DNA of 64,000 nt from Moraxella caviae (GTDB lineage Bacteria > Pseudomonadota > Gammaproteobacteria > Pseudomonadales > Moraxellaceae). The notes below the pieces were generated by a model that had not been told where the DNA came from, did no database searches, and saw nothing but the letters and a program-made list of their open reading frames with translations. Below are positions 1-8,973 of the stretch, one piece after another. Numbering within the stretch: the stretch's first letter is position 1; every line of letters begins with the position of its first letter. The DNA lies in contig NZ_MUXU01000022.1 in the NCBI RefSeq assembly GCF_002014985.1, forward strand, positions 1-64,000, read 5' to 3'. The position numbers and the translations under genes are program-made.

Positions 1-181
1 TGTTGGCTTCAAGAGCTAAGTGGCATTCTATCACAAGGCGGATTTTGTGGTAAAAAAGGGCTGCTGAATTAGGGTGAATACCCAGTAAATCAGCTGCACT
101 TCTAGCAGTAACTTCGAGTACAAAAAATTCAAGCAGTCTTTTTTGAACTTTTTTACTTAGTTTACAATGGGTTATCTTCAT
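1..181 (-). CDS. IS1016-type (IS1595 family) transposase, N-terminal part, cut by window edge
   Basis: The minus strand reads from an ATG at 181 to the window edge, 60 codons with no stop. The N-terminus begins MKITHCKLSKKVQKRLLEFF and continues with TARSAADLLGIHPNSA, the helix-turn-helix start typical of IS1016/IS1595 transposases that resolve via a DDE nuclease; the catalytic part lies outside the window. An inverted-repeat-like end lies just upstream of the start, as expected for this family. Family assignment comes from remembered N-terminal similarity and could not be checked by search. Confidence 0.75.
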   Translation of the reverse strand, partial: MKITHCKLSKKVQKRLLEFFVLEVTARSAADLLGIHPNSAALFYHKIRLVIECHLALEAN

Positions 182-201
182 AAAACTAGTATAACATGGT
201 T

Positions 202-220
202 GTTATTCTAGTACAGCCCC
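202..220. repeat. Terminal inverted repeat of the IS1016-type element
   Basis: Read on the minus strand this is GGGGCTGTACTAGAATAAC, matching the GGGGCTGT... ends known for IS1016-like elements. It places the IS boundary at position 220. The AT-rich bases after it (221-228) would be the candidate 8-bp target duplication, but the other IS end is outside the window. Confidence 0.65.
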
Positions 221-391
221 ATTTTTTATCAGATGGGTACGTTTACCAAGTATGATGATTTGGATAAATTTGACCATACTTGTCCAGAAAAATTATTTGA
301 TTGGGTGTATGGCACGGTGCATGCGGGTGTGAGTGTGATTGAAAAACCCAGTTGTTGGCAACGTTTTAAAGCATGGCTGTTGAGAGGTTGA
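221..391 (+). pseudogene. 3' remnant of a gene interrupted by the IS
   Basis: From the IS boundary at 220 an open frame runs without an early start and ends at TGA 389-391; a first internal ATG is at 233. The residual product contains CPEKLFDWVYGTVHAGVSVI and ends KAWLLRG. Its stop overlaps the ATG at 391 of the next gene (TGATG), a layout typical of translationally coupled genes. It therefore looks like the C-terminal end of an upstream partner whose 5' part was removed or separated by the IS. I do not recognise its family; the ATG at 233 could still give a 52-residue peptide. Confidence 0.5.
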
Positions 392-1758
392 TGATGGATA
401 CTAAAGATAGGGAAGTGGAGCAATATGTCGGCTACGGCATGATTGGTACTCCAGATGGTTTTCAAAACAGCTGCGCAGGCGCGCGCGAAATTATTGATTT
501 GGTGCAGCAGCGCGACCTAACGGGTGAGGGTGCCAGATCTTTTCATTCTGAGGGATTTTTTGCTGAGTCTGACTCTCTTCCGACGTTGTATTGTATGCAG
601 CAACAATATAATGAACAAATCGGTTGGATTGACAGCATTGCTCAGTACCACCCATTTCGCCAAAAAGGCTCGTATCGCTCAGATACATATTTGGGGGCGT
701 TTATCGGAGTGGCGAATGCGTCTTTGGGTCAGGCAAATAGCCAGCGAATTTTTGAGGTTTTGAAATCGCTGGTCATGCATCAGCTTGGGAATTTTGTTGA
801 TTTTGGCAACAAGGCGTATACAAAAAACCTTGCGGGTAATTCATGTCCACCGGTGGATTTAAAAGGGTGGGAGTATGTATCAACCAACTCGGTAATTAAT
901 TCAGGTGATAAAGAGCTGTTTATTCCTTTGGCTGTAGATGAGGACAAGCAGCAGGTGTTTAAGCTATTGCAAGCAGGTCGTTATACGGAGCGATATTCCA
1001 AAGTTTATTTTTCCAGTCATTCTAAGATTATAGCACATTTTCAAAAAATTCCATCTGTTGATAAAAGAAGCATTGCTGAATTGCGTGTGTTTGCAGAAGA
1101 TGCGCAGGTGTATATGCTTATGGCTGTCAATAGTCAAATCGAGAAGCAGCAATTAGAAAACGAGCATCAAAGAAAACTCCGTCAAGTAAGAGATGAGTGT
1201 CAAATGCAAACCGAGCAAAAGTTATACAATGCAAATCTTGATAGTAAGAAGCAGATTGATGCTCTGAACAATCATTGCAATCAGCTTGAAAACGAAAAGA
1301 ATGAGCTAAACGATAAATTGCAGCAATATCAATATCTTGCCAATATGAACAAACAAGAGATAGAAGCTGTGCTTTTGCCGTTGCGAGAGTCCATTCAAAG
1401 ACTTGTGAACATGGCTCAAGCCCCAACTGCGCCAAATTATGGTGCGCAAAGCGAGGATGGGGGCAAGATTGCTTTGTCAAAAAATGCACTGCAATCAGGT
1501 GGCGGCAAGTGGAGTGTTTTGACATGGGGTGTGCTTGCTGCTGTTATTATTGTATTGATGATGGCGATCGGTGCTTTTGCTCTAAATAATGGCGATGCCA
1601 AAAAGTTAAGATTCGAGCAAGAAAAAGTGAGCAAACTTGAAGCAGAGGTTGCAAAGCTAAAGACGGAAAACGAGCAGCTTAAGCATGATAAAACCCAGCT
1701 AGAAAATGAACTAGGTAGCACAAAATCGATTGTTGATAGCTTTCCTAAAGTTCCTTAA
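391..1758 (+). CDS. Coiled-coil, membrane-anchored protein, possible GTPase-associated (GAP1-like) conflict protein
   Basis: About 455 residues from ATG 391 (an in-frame ATG at 373 is possible; 391 overlaps the preceding stop). The N-terminal ~250 residues begin with VEQYVGYGMIGTPDGFQN and include an R-x-GSYRSDTYLGAF stretch. They recall the GAP1-N domain described for GTPase-associated systems (Q-x-x-YGy...GH, then a pR..G.y.tH segment). This match is by eye and weak. Residues ~255-320 form a Lys/Glu/Gln-rich coiled coil; near residue 385 is one membrane segment (VLTWGVLAAVIIVLMMAIGA), followed by a second short coiled coil to the end. The layout suggests a membrane-tethered oligomer with a large soluble N-terminal sensor or effector. 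The coupled upstream gene is broken by the IS. Confidence 0.55.
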   Translation: MMDTKDREVEQYVGYGMIGTPDGFQNSCAGAREIIDLVQQRDLTGEGARSFHSEGFFAESDSLPTLYCMQQQYNEQIGWIDSIAQYHPFRQKGSYRSDTYLGAFIGVANASLGQANSQRIFEVLKSLVMHQLGNFVDFGNKAYTKNLAGNSCPPVDLKGWEYVSTNSVINSGDKELFIPLAVDEDKQQVFKLLQAGRYTERYSKVYFSSHSKIIAHFQKIPSVDKRSIAELRVFAEDAQVYMLMAVNSQIEKQQLENEHQRKLRQVRDECQMQTEQKLYNANLDSKKQIDALNNHCNQLENEKNELNDKLQQYQYLANMNKQEIEAVLLPLRESIQRLVNMAQAPTAPNYGAQSEDGGKIALSKNALQSGGGKWSVLTWGVLAAVIIVLMMAIGAFALNNGDAKKLRFEQEKVSKLEAEVAKLKTENEQLKHDKTQLENELGSTKSIVDSFPKVP

Positions 1759-1771
1759 TCATCGTCAAACA

Positions 1772-1803
1772 AAAACAGCCACGCAATCACGCTGGCTGTT
1801 TTA
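1772..1803. terminator. Bidirectional intrinsic terminator
   Basis: AAAACAGCCA pairs with TGGCTGTTTT around a short loop, with A and T runs on both sides. It sits between the convergent membrane-protein gene and ubiM and can serve both. Confidence 0.75.
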
Positions 1804-1807
1804 TTAT

Positions 1808-3004
1808 TTATCTACCTGTCAGCTGTCCAGAAATCCAGCGTTTGACGGGCGGCAGATGATTGCTGATGCGCAAGGCAGCGTCTCTTAGCAGGCGTGCTGG
1901 CGGTGTGTTATTGGTGAAAAGCGTTACCATCGCATTGGTACCGTGATACAGCGGACGTGTGTGTCTTTGGTGTATGCGGTCGTATTTGGCAAGCAAAGCA
2001 GGCGCAGCGATGTCTTGGTGAGATTTGGCGGCTTGTAAAATCAAAGGCGCAAGCGTGTCGGCACTTGCCAAGCCAAGATTGTAGCCGTGCGCAGTTACAG
2101 GGTGCATACCCACCGCCGCATCGCCAATCAGCGCAGCACGCGGTGCGACAAAGGTCTTGGCGTGTACGCCCATCAGCGGATAATGATGAACGCTGCCAGC
2201 GATGCTAAGCGCACCAAGTTTGTCATTCATCATGCGCTGCACTTCGGCGGTGAGCGCTTCTGGCGACATGGCAAGCAGCTCGGCAGCTTGGGTGTTATCA
2301 AGGGTAATGACGCAGTTGGTGAGTGTGTCGGTCAGCGGCAAAAGTGCCAGCGTACGCCCATAGTAGAAACATTCTTGGGCGGTTGCGCCATTAGATAAAG
2401 GGTGCGACACACGAAACACAATCACTGTGCGCCCAAAGTCATTCATCTCCGCACCAATGCCAAGCGTACGCCGCACAAAGGATAAACGACTGTCTGCGCC
2501 GATGAGCAGGCGCGCACGAATGGTGTCGCCATTATCCAGCACCACTTCGGCAGCTTGGCTGTCGGTTTGCACACTTTTTACGGCAGCGCCCGTTAAAATT
2601 GTAACGTTATCCAGCTCACGCACTTCATCGTACACCGCTTTTCTGATGTTGTGATTAGAAATCAGATTGCCCAAGCGGTCAATGGACGACAGCAGTTTTA
2701 AATCTTTTGGTACTTGAAAATGCAGCGCATAATCAGACGTGCCGCTGTACACTTTGGCGTCTTTTAGGCGGTAAATGTCGTCTGGATTGATGCGTTGCCA
2801 CACGCCAAGATTTTGTAAAATCTCTTTTGAGTGGTGCGTTAGGGCGATTTCACGGCCGTCATAAGCAGGATTTTCAATGGCGCTCAGCGTTGATTTCTCA
2901 ACGATAATCAGGCGCAAATCACTGCCTTTAAAATAACGTGCAAAGGCAAGCCCAGCAGGACCTGCGCCAACAATCACGATGTCGCTGTGGTGTGTGTGGT
3001 TCAT
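1808..3004 (-). CDS. ubiM: FAD-dependent 5-demethoxyubiquinol-8 5-hydroxylase (UbiM-type)
   Basis: 398 residues, a UbiH/UbiF/Coq6-type flavoprotein monooxygenase. GAGPAG at residues 13-18 is the Rossmann ADP-binding loop, IGADSRLSFVRR near residue 170 is the DG-type motif, and LIGDAAVGMHPVTAHGYNLG near residue 290 binds the FAD ribityl chain. UbiM is the family form found in Neisseria and some other proteobacteria, where it hydroxylates the ubiquinone ring; UbiH or UbiF is the alternative call. It follows a small unknown gene on the same strand. The other ubiquinone genes (ubiE, ubiJ, ubiB) lie 30 kb away. Confidence 0.75.
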   Translation of the reverse strand: MNHTHHSDIVIVGAGPAGLAFARYFKGSDLRLIIVEKSTLSAIENPAYDGREIALTHHSKEILQNLGVWQRINPDDIYRLKDAKVYSGTSDYALHFQVPKDLKLLSSIDRLGNLISNHNIRKAVYDEVRELDNVTILTGAAVKSVQTDSQAAEVVLDNGDTIRARLLIGADSRLSFVRRTLGIGAEMNDFGRTVIVFRVSHPLSNGATAQECFYYGRTLALLPLTDTLTNCVITLDNTQAAELLAMSPEALTAEVQRMMNDKLGALSIAGSVHHYPLMGVHAKTFVAPRAALIGDAAVGMHPVTAHGYNLGLASADTLAPLILQAAKSHQDIAAPALLAKYDRIHQRHTRPLYHGTNAMVTLFTNNTPPARLLRDAALRISNHLPPVKRWISGQLTGR

Positions 3005-3152
3005 AAAATCGCCTTAAAACTGCCCCCAAAATCACCCTAAAATTACCCCGAAACTATCCAAACGTTTTGGTGCGTTATCGTCCGCCCAGCGAAGAGTGCA
3101 GAGCGCATCTACTTTGGTAAATTTGCCAAAGGGGCTTAATTATTTGTATGTG

Positions 3153-3578
3153 TTATTTGTATTTTGCCATTTCGTTTTTGACGGCTGTTTGTAGCCAAGC
3201 CTTCAAATCGTCCGTCAGCTGCGCAAAATGCTCACCCAAAAAATCATCAATCTGCGCTGATAATTTGCTGGTAATGCGTGCTTCCACCGCTGCCAAATCT
3301 TGCGGATTAAAGTGCGCTTCGCCTGCGTCTGATAAAGGCGTGGTGTCAATGTTTTGCACAAACTTTTTGGCAGGCGCGCTCTCGGTTTGCTGCGTTTGCA
3401 AAAGCTCGCTCACCGTGCGCCCAAAATCAGGGTTGGTGAAGGCGTAATCTTTGGCGGCAATGTCGCTGCCCATCATGTGAATGATGTCGCTGAGTTCTTG
3501 ATGAAAGGCTTGTTTGACAGCGGCAGGCGCGGCAAGCCAGCGTTTTTGAAATTGCAAAGTGGGTGAGAAAGTTGCCAT
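3153..3578 (-). CDS. Conserved hypothetical protein, 141 aa
   Basis: The start chosen is the ATG at 3578, preceded by AAGGA about six bases upstream; the open frame extends 30 codons further but without a better ribosome site. The product begins MATFSPTLQFQKRWLA. It is soluble, with no signal peptide or membrane segment, and its C-terminal half is predicted helical (AQIDDFLGEHFAQLTDDLKA). I do not recognise a family. It is preceded by apbE and followed by ubiM on the same strand, each separated by 150-200 bases, so operon membership is uncertain. Confidence 0.7.
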   Translation of the reverse strand: MATFSPTLQFQKRWLAAPAAVKQAFHQELSDIIHMMGSDIAAKDYAFTNPDFGRTVSELLQTQQTESAPAKKFVQNIDTTPLSDAGEAHFNPQDLAAVEARITSKLSAQIDDFLGEHFAQLTDDLKAWLQTAVKNEMAKYK

Positions 3579-3784
3579 AATGTGTCCTTGATGCGTTCTT
3601 GGTGCGTTTTGGTTTGGTTGCCAAATGCGTATTTTAAATAAGTGTGCGTTTGTGATTTGCAAATGCAATTATTGAGCCGAATTTGCAAGCGTCATTAAAA
3701 GCATATTAAAACTTTTGCCAAATTTGATGGCTTGTCATTGCCATTGTAAACCAAATATTTTAATTGTGAAAGTGTGCGAAAGTA

Positions 3785-4879
3785 TCATAAGCCCAGTTTT
3801 TGATAGGCTTCGCTTTTTACCACGCTAAAGCCTTTGCTGTTTGGGTTTTCAATGACGAACAGTGCCTTGATGTTTTGGGTGTTGGCAAGGGCGAGTGCTT
3901 CATCATAAGGCAAGGCGGTGAGTGCCGTTGCCCAGCCGTCCGCCAGTGCGGTGGTGTCTGCCAGCACGGTAACGCTTGGTGCGCTGTTTGCCACAGGGCT
4001 GTCGGTGCGTGGGTCAATGGTGTGGCTGTAGCGCACGCCATCATATTCTATGGCGTTGCGGTAGCCGCCAGACGTTGCCATGTTCAGCTGTCCGTCTGTT
4101 TGCGTGATGGTGGCGATGATTTCACGGTTGGCGGTGGTGCTGTCTGCGATGGGTGCGTCCACCGCCAGCGTCCACGCTTGGGATTTAGCATTTGTGCCAC
4201 GGCTTGCCACTTCGCCGCCGATTTCCACCAGATAATCTTGGATTTGGTAGTCGTCATGCAGCACTTGGGCGATGACGTCCACGCCATATCCTTTGGCGAT
4301 GGCGGAAAAATCCAGACCCACGCCAGCGTGCGTTTTGCTAAGTTTGTCGCCATCAAGCGCAACTTTATCCAGCCCTATGCTGTCTTTGACGGCGGCGATT
4401 TCGTCTTGGCTTGGCGGTGATTGCAGTCGTTCTACGCTAAATTTACTACCAAAGCCCCACAGCTCCACCAGTGGATAAACCGTTGGGTCAAAGCTGCCGC
4501 CACTTTTGGTGAAAATTTCACGGCTGTCTTGTAAAACCTTGATAAAATCTGCGTCTACCACCATCGGCTGATGTGCATCTAGGCGGTTAAATTTAGAAAT
4601 GGTGCTGTCGTCCATGTAAGTGGACATGCTTTGGTTGATGGTGTCTAGGCGCGCATCAATGCTGGCTTGAATGGCGCTGATGTCGGCATTTGCAGGCACT
4701 TTAAAGGTGATGTGGTAGCTTGTCCCCATCGTTTGTCCTTCTAGGCGCTGATAGCTGGCTTGTTGGTTGATTGCGTCTGTATTAGGCGTGCAAGCGCTTA
4801 GCGTACCACACGCCAAAACAGCGCACAGCACGCTTGGTATAAAAGCGTGCTTGGCTGCAAAAATTTGGGTGAAATTCAT
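3785..4879 (-). CDS. apbE: FAD:protein FMN transferase (ApbE), lipoprotein
   Basis: 364 residues. An N-terminal signal with lipobox LSAC (near residue 30) predicts lipidation and a periplasm-facing enzyme. The body shows GQTMGTSYHITFK, FDPTVYPLVELWGF, GLDFSAIAKGYGVD and YSHTIDPRTDSPV, all ApbE hallmarks. The enzyme transfers FMN from FAD to a Thr in SGAT-type motifs. The NqrB and NqrC proteins encoded at 56.7-58.7 kb contain such motifs (DGFSGAT, DGISGAT) and are the likely substrates. Its ATG overlaps the folA stop by four bases (ATGA), so the two genes are cotranscribed and coupled. Confidence 0.93.
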   Translation of the reverse strand: MNFTQIFAAKHAFIPSVLCAVLACGTLSACTPNTDAINQQASYQRLEGQTMGTSYHITFKVPANADISAIQASIDARLDTINQSMSTYMDDSTISKFNRLDAHQPMVVDADFIKVLQDSREIFTKSGGSFDPTVYPLVELWGFGSKFSVERLQSPPSQDEIAAVKDSIGLDKVALDGDKLSKTHAGVGLDFSAIAKGYGVDVIAQVLHDDYQIQDYLVEIGGEVASRGTNAKSQAWTLAVDAPIADSTTANREIIATITQTDGQLNMATSGGYRNAIEYDGVRYSHTIDPRTDSPVANSAPSVTVLADTTALADGWATALTALPYDEALALANTQNIKALFVIENPNSKGFSVVKSEAYQKLGL

Positions 4880-5484
4880 GCGTTCATTCCTTGTGCGGTC
4901 TTGGTTGCGCCTTGAGAATTTTGTGCGCTTTTATCGTTTTGGCGAGTGTAAGTGGTGAAATAAAATTGTACACCGCTTTTTTCATCGCTTTGCGTATCTG
5001 ATTGCCAAGTCAGCACAAAATCTGATAAATCGGCAGGATAAAACGCATCGCCATCAACGCTCAAATCCACGCGCGTGATTTCTAAGCGGTCGGCAAGCGC
5101 AAGGCTTTGGGCGTAAATCTCGCCGCCGCCGATGATGAAAATTTCACTCAGTCCACGCGCGGCTGCGTCCACTTTGGCGTGAGCGATGGCGTCTGCCAAG
5201 CTGTGCGCCACCTTCACACCATCGGCTTGCCAAGTGGTGTCTCTGGTGATGACGTGATGGCTGCGTTTTGGTAAAAGTCGCCCCAAAGAATCAAAGGTTT
5301 TTCTGCCCATGACAATCACGCCGCCTGTGGTCAGCGTCTTAAAATGCTGCAAATCGGCAGGCAAATGCCACGCCAGCTGATTGTCCTTGCCAATACAGTG
5401 ATTGCGATCGCAGGCGACAATATGCACAACATCAATATGCGTGCTGTCTGCGCTGTTTTTTTCGGTGCTATGAGTGCTTGTCAT
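4876..5484 (-). CDS. folA: Dihydrofolate reductase
   Basis: 202 residues, longer than the usual ~160 because of an N-terminal extension and a polar tail after the enzyme core. It reads HIVACDRNHCIGKDNQLAWH, LPADLQHFKTLTTGG, VIVMGRKTFDSLG and IIGGGEIYAQSL, the substrate and NADPH-binding elements of DHFR. The enzyme regenerates tetrahydrofolate consumed by thymidylate synthase, whose gene thyA is immediately upstream on the same strand (about 90 bases away). The start could be a few codons later; the first core residue is near position 18. Confidence 0.95.
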   Translation of the reverse strand: MTSTHSTEKNSADSTHIDVVHIVACDRNHCIGKDNQLAWHLPADLQHFKTLTTGGVIVMGRKTFDSLGRLLPKRSHHVITRDTTWQADGVKVAHSLADAIAHAKVDAAARGLSEIFIIGGGEIYAQSLALADRLEITRVDLSVDGDAFYPADLSDFVLTWQSDTQSDEKSGVQFYFTTYTRQNDKSAQNSQGATKTAQGMNA

Positions 5485-5575
5485 GGTTTGTTTGGTTTTA
5501 ATTTGTTAATTTGGGCTGTCAAAATTACCAAATCTGCTTGGCTAAATCTGCTTTGGTTAAATCCGTTTTCTTAAA

Positions 5576-6418
5576 TCATACCGCCACAGGTGCTTTGATG
5601 GCAGGGTGCGACTGATAATTTTCTACGCTGACATCGTCATAAGTGAAGGCGAAAATATCGTCAATTTCAGGATTTAGGCGCAGCTGGCTCAGTGGTAAAG
5701 TGTCTCGGCTCAGCTGCAGCTTGGCTTGCTCAAAATGATTGTGATACAAATGCGTATCGCCGCCCGTCCAGATAAATTCGCCCACGCCAAGCCCACACAC
5801 CTGCGCTACCATGTGCGTCAAGAGCGCATAGCTTGCGATGTTAAACGGCACGCCCAAAAACACATCGGCGCTGCGCTGATACAGCTGGCAAGACAGCTTG
5901 CCGTCCGCCACATAAAACTGAAACAGCGTGTGGCAAGGCGGCAAAGCGACTGCGCTCGCTTCGGTAGGATTCCAGCCAGAGACGATAAGGCGGCGTGAAT
6001 TTGGGTTGGTTTTGATTTCTTGGATTAGCCAAGCGATTTGGTCAAAGCCGTCTGACTTGTAGCTGCCATCGGTGTTTTTGCTTGCGCCAAAATTGCGCCA
6101 CTGATGACCGTACACAGGCCCAAGCTCGCCTGCTGGGCGGTCAAAGCGTGCGGTTTGTTCAGCGGTTGCCCATTCGTCCCAAATGCTGACTTTATTGTCG
6201 GTGAGATATTTGACGTTGGTGTCGCCCTTTAAAAACCACAAAAGTTCCACCAGCACCGAGTGAAAATGCACTTTTTTGGTGGTGAGTAGAGGAAAGCCAG
6301 CCGACAAATCAAAGCGCATTTGATAACCAAAAACCGAGCGTGTGCCAGTGCCGGTGCGATCGCCTTTGTCTGTGCCATTATTTAAAATATGTTCAAGTAA
6401 TTGTAAGTATTGTTTCAT
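5576..6418 (-). CDS. thyA: Thymidylate synthase
   Basis: 280 residues from the ATG at 6418, which has AAGG seven bases upstream; the longer open frame adds 24 unrelated residues and is not preferred. [20 protein letters not shown] and [18 protein letters not shown] form the N-terminal phosphate-binding region; [12 protein letters not shown] holds the catalytic Cys, and [15 protein letters not shown] and GDTHLYHNH follow. It methylates dUMP to dTMP using methylene-tetrahydrofolate and feeds dihydrofolate to FolA next door. It sits between lgt and folA in a minus-strand run that looks like one operon. Confidence 0.97.
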   Translation of the reverse strand: MKQYLQLLEHILNNGTDKGDRTGTGTRSVFGYQMRFDLSAGFPLLTTKKVHFHSVLVELLWFLKGDTNVKYLTDNKVSIWDEWATAEQTARFDRPAGELGPVYGHQWRNFGASKNTDGSYKSDGFDQIAWLIQEIKTNPNSRRLIVSGWNPTEASAVALPPCHTLFQFYVADGKLSCQLYQRSADVFLGVPFNIASYALLTHMVAQVCGLGVGEFIWTGGDTHLYHNHFEQAKLQLSRDTLPLSQLRLNPEIDDIFAFTYDDVSVENYQSHPAIKAPVAV

Positions 6419-6501
6419 AAAATGCCTTGCGATGACGGCTTGTTGGGTGCTTGGGTTTATAAATGCGTTTGTGAATTTATCTTTAGTCAATCAATGGCTA
6501 A

Positions 6502-7374
6502 TCAGTTTTGCCAATCGTAAATGCGTTTTTGGCGTGCCATGACAAGCAAAATCACGCCTGCGATAATCATCGGCAGACTGTAAAGCTGACCTTTGCTCAT
6601 CCAGCCAAAAATCAGCGCATAACCGACATCTGGCTGACGGAAAAATTCGGTGATAAAGCGGCTGATACCATAACCCAGCAAGAACAGCGCCGACACCGCA
6701 TAGCGTGGGCGTGGCTTGGCGCTAAACCACCACAGCAGCACAAACAGCAGCACGCCTTCGGTCAAGGCTTGGTATAGCTGTGATGGGTGGCGTGGCAGCA
6801 GGGCGTAGCCGTTTACCGTCTCGGCAAGCGAATGCAGCGAAGGATTGGCGTTTAGCAGCTCAAAATCTGCGTGCGCCGCCTGCGGAAATAGCATCAGCTG
6901 CGCAGCGCCACTGTCCGACACACGCCCCCACAGCTCGCCATTGATGAAATTGCCCAAACGCCCAAACAGCAAACCTGTCGGCACAGCTGGCGCAATAAAA
7001 TCCAGCACGGTGAACGGTGCTTTTTTATACTTGTAGGCAAAATAGCACATGGCAACCAGCACGCCCACAAAGCCACCATGAAAGCTCATGCCGCCTTCCC
7101 ACACACGGAATAAATACAGCGGATTGGCAAGAAATTCGCCAAAATTGTACAGCAGCACATAGCCAATGCGACCGCCCAAAATCACGCCAACCGCCCCAAA
7201 AAATATCAAATCAGACACCATTTCTGGCGTGAAATCGCCACGTTTTTTGGCACGCCAATGCATGATGCCATAAGCAAAAGCAAAGGCAAGCAAATACATC
7301 AGCCCATACCAATGCAGCTGAATGAAGCCCAAATCCAGTGCGACTGGGTCAATTTGTGGGTGGAGCATGGTCAT
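6502..7374 (-). CDS. lgt: Prolipoprotein diacylglyceryl transferase
   Basis: 290 residues with about seven hydrophobic membrane segments. The Lgt signature RLGNFINGELWGR and the GGRIGYVLLYNF and EGGMSFHGGFVGV segments are present, including the essential His in SFHGG and Arg in GGRIG. It attaches diacylglycerol to the lipobox Cys of prolipoproteins in the inner membrane; several such lipoproteins are encoded in this window (ApbE, two Ala/Glu-rich proteins, a rhodanese). lgt followed by thyA is a common gammaproteobacterial order. A second in-frame ATG two codons later is equally possible as start. Confidence 0.96.
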   Translation of the reverse strand: MTMLHPQIDPVALDLGFIQLHWYGLMYLLAFAFAYGIMHWRAKKRGDFTPEMVSDLIFFGAVGVILGGRIGYVLLYNFGEFLANPLYLFRVWEGGMSFHGGFVGVLVAMCYFAYKYKKAPFTVLDFIAPAVPTGLLFGRLGNFINGELWGRVSDSGAAQLMLFPQAAHADFELLNANPSLHSLAETVNGYALLPRHPSQLYQALTEGVLLFVLLWWFSAKPRPRYAVSALFLLGYGISRFITEFFRQPDVGYALIFGWMSKGQLYSLPMIIAGVILLVMARQKRIYDWQN

Positions 7375-7570
7375 AAAATGTCTTAGCGTTAAAAATTTGC
7401 TCTATTATAACGGATTTGGGCGTTGGATTGTAGTGCTACGGTGCTGACAGATGGATAAATCATGGAAAAATCAGACCAAAGCGGACGCTTGGCAATAGCT
7501 TAGCAAAATGATGGGAAAAATTAGGCGGTGGGCTTGGTGATGAATTTTAAACGATGAATTTTAAACGACA

Positions 7571-7634
7571 AAAACCGCCAAGCAGCCGACTTGTCCATTT
7601 TATAAATCTGACAAGTAAAATGCGTTGGCGGTTT
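7571..7634 (-). terminator. Terminator downstream of rppH
   Basis: Nested inverted repeats (AAACCGCCAA with TTGGCGGTTTT, and ACTTGTC with GACAAGT inside) are followed on the minus strand by a T-rich run. It lies between rppH and lgt. Confidence 0.6.
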
Positions 7635-7658
7635 GGCGGCTAAATCGCTAAGAAAATC

Positions 7659-8156
7659 TTAGGCTTGGATTTTTAGCTCGTTTTTTAGGGGTAATTCACG
7701 CACCAGTTCTTGCAAGGCTCTTTGGTACACGCCGCGTTTGAACGGCACAACTTGGTTTAACGGATACCAGTAGCTGACCCATTGCCACTCGTCAAACTCA
7801 GGTTTGGCGATGTCAAAGCGGATTTGCTGGGCGTTTTGTTCATCTAGGCGGAGCAAAAACCATTTTTGTTTTTGTCCGATACACAAAGGTTCTTGCCCTG
7901 TACGCACATAGCGTTTGGGCAGACGATAGCGCAGCCAGTCGCGCGTTACCGCCAAAACTTCTACTTGATGGGGCAGCAAGCCCACTTCTTCGTACAGTTC
8001 TCGATACATGGCATCAACTGGCGTCTCGCCATAATCAATGCCGCCTTGGGGAAATTGCCAGCTGTCATGCCCAATGCGCTTTGCCCAAAGCACTTGCCCT
8101 TGTGTATTTGCCAAGATGATACCGACGTTGGCTCTAAAGCCATCTGAATCAATCAT
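7659..8156 (-). CDS. rppH: RNA pyrophosphohydrolase (Nudix)
   Basis: 165 residues. The Nudix box is [22 protein letters not shown] near residues 38-60 with the metal-binding REXXEE core. The N-terminus [17 protein letters not shown] and the [17 protein letters not shown] segment are typical of RppH/NudH. The enzyme removes pyrophosphate from the 5' end of triphosphorylated mRNA, starting decay; rnr at the right end of the window encodes another RNA-decay enzyme but is unlinked. It is transcribed alone, with a terminator after it. Confidence 0.95.
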   Translation of the reverse strand: MIDSDGFRANVGIILANTQGQVLWAKRIGHDSWQFPQGGIDYGETPVDAMYRELYEEVGLLPHQVEVLAVTRDWLRYRLPKRYVRTGQEPLCIGQKQKWFLLRLDEQNAQQIRFDIAKPEFDEWQWVSYWYPLNQVVPFKRGVYQRALQELVRELPLKNELKIQA

Positions 8157-8547
8157 GACGAAACTCTATATTTAGATTTTTTAAATGATAATCGTGCGCC
8201 AATCAAAATTTTTAATGACGCAGTAACTGTTTGCTATTAAACCAAATTTTTGCCAAAAAGTACACCATAAAATCATCTTTCTTGCCATTGACCGCCAAAA
8301 GTACGCCGAGCAGGCGGTTTTCATTTAAAGTGCTGGGCGGTCAGCCCTTGAAATTTTGGGCAAGGGTGTTATTATGATAGCAAGTTTATGCGCTGATGAT
8401 TTGGCGATGGCGGCGTTTTAAAAAATGGCGTGGCGGATACATAAGCGGTGCGCAAGTTATCATCATTTTTGTCAATTTCATTAAGCGTTTTGTCAATAAT
8501 TTTTCTAGCTTTATCAATAAGTTATCAATTTAAAATAAGGAAAAAAC
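8157..8547. other. Divergent intergenic region between rppH and the OsmC gene
   Basis: 391 bases without a convincing gene. It must hold both promoters. A hairpin (ACCGCC ... GGCGGTTTT, about 8289-8316) followed by T residues lies in the plus direction upstream of the OsmC gene, and could be a leader attenuator. An AT-rich stretch TTATTATGATAG near 8390 could be a -10 region. Nothing else stands out. Confidence 0.4.
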
Positions 8548-8973
8548 ATGGCTGATATGAGTGCCAGTGTCGCTTGGCTAAAAAATGACGTGATTAACTT
8601 TGAAACCACGAGCGGCTCTGGGCATAAAGTGGTGATTGACTCAGCGCAGACGCTGGGCGCAAAGCCGATGGAGCTGATTTTGATGGGGCTTGGCGGCTGT
8701 GCCAGCTATGATGTGGTGAGCATTTTACAAAAATCACGCCAAGCCATTGACGATGTGCGCTGCGAAGTGAGTGCTAAGCGCGCCGACGCCATTCCTGCGG
8801 TGTTCACCGACATTCACCTGCATTTTGTGGTAACGGGCAAGAACATCAAAGAAGCGCAAGTTGCCAAAGCCATTGATTTATCGGCAGAAAAATACTGCTC
8901 AGCGTCAAAAATGCTTGCCGATGGCGGCGTGAACATCACGCACGATTATCAAATCATCGAGAGTGCGCAATGA
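8548..8973 (+). CDS. OsmC family protein
   Basis: 141 residues. The two redox Cys of the OsmC/Ohr fold are present, in GLGGCASYDVVSIL (near residue 51) and EKYCSASKML (near residue 114). This fits the YhfA-like subgroup of OsmC proteins; these are thiol-based peroxide-handling or related proteins, with no precise substrate deducible here. AAGGAAAAA lies just before the ATG. The stop overlaps the start of the next gene by four bases (ATGA), so the two are coupled. Confidence 0.88.
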   Translation: MADMSASVAWLKNDVINFETTSGSGHKVVIDSAQTLGAKPMELILMGLGGCASYDVVSILQKSRQAIDDVRCEVSAKRADAIPAVFTDIHLHFVVTGKNIKEAQVAKAIDLSAEKYCSASKMLADGGVNITHDYQIIESAQ

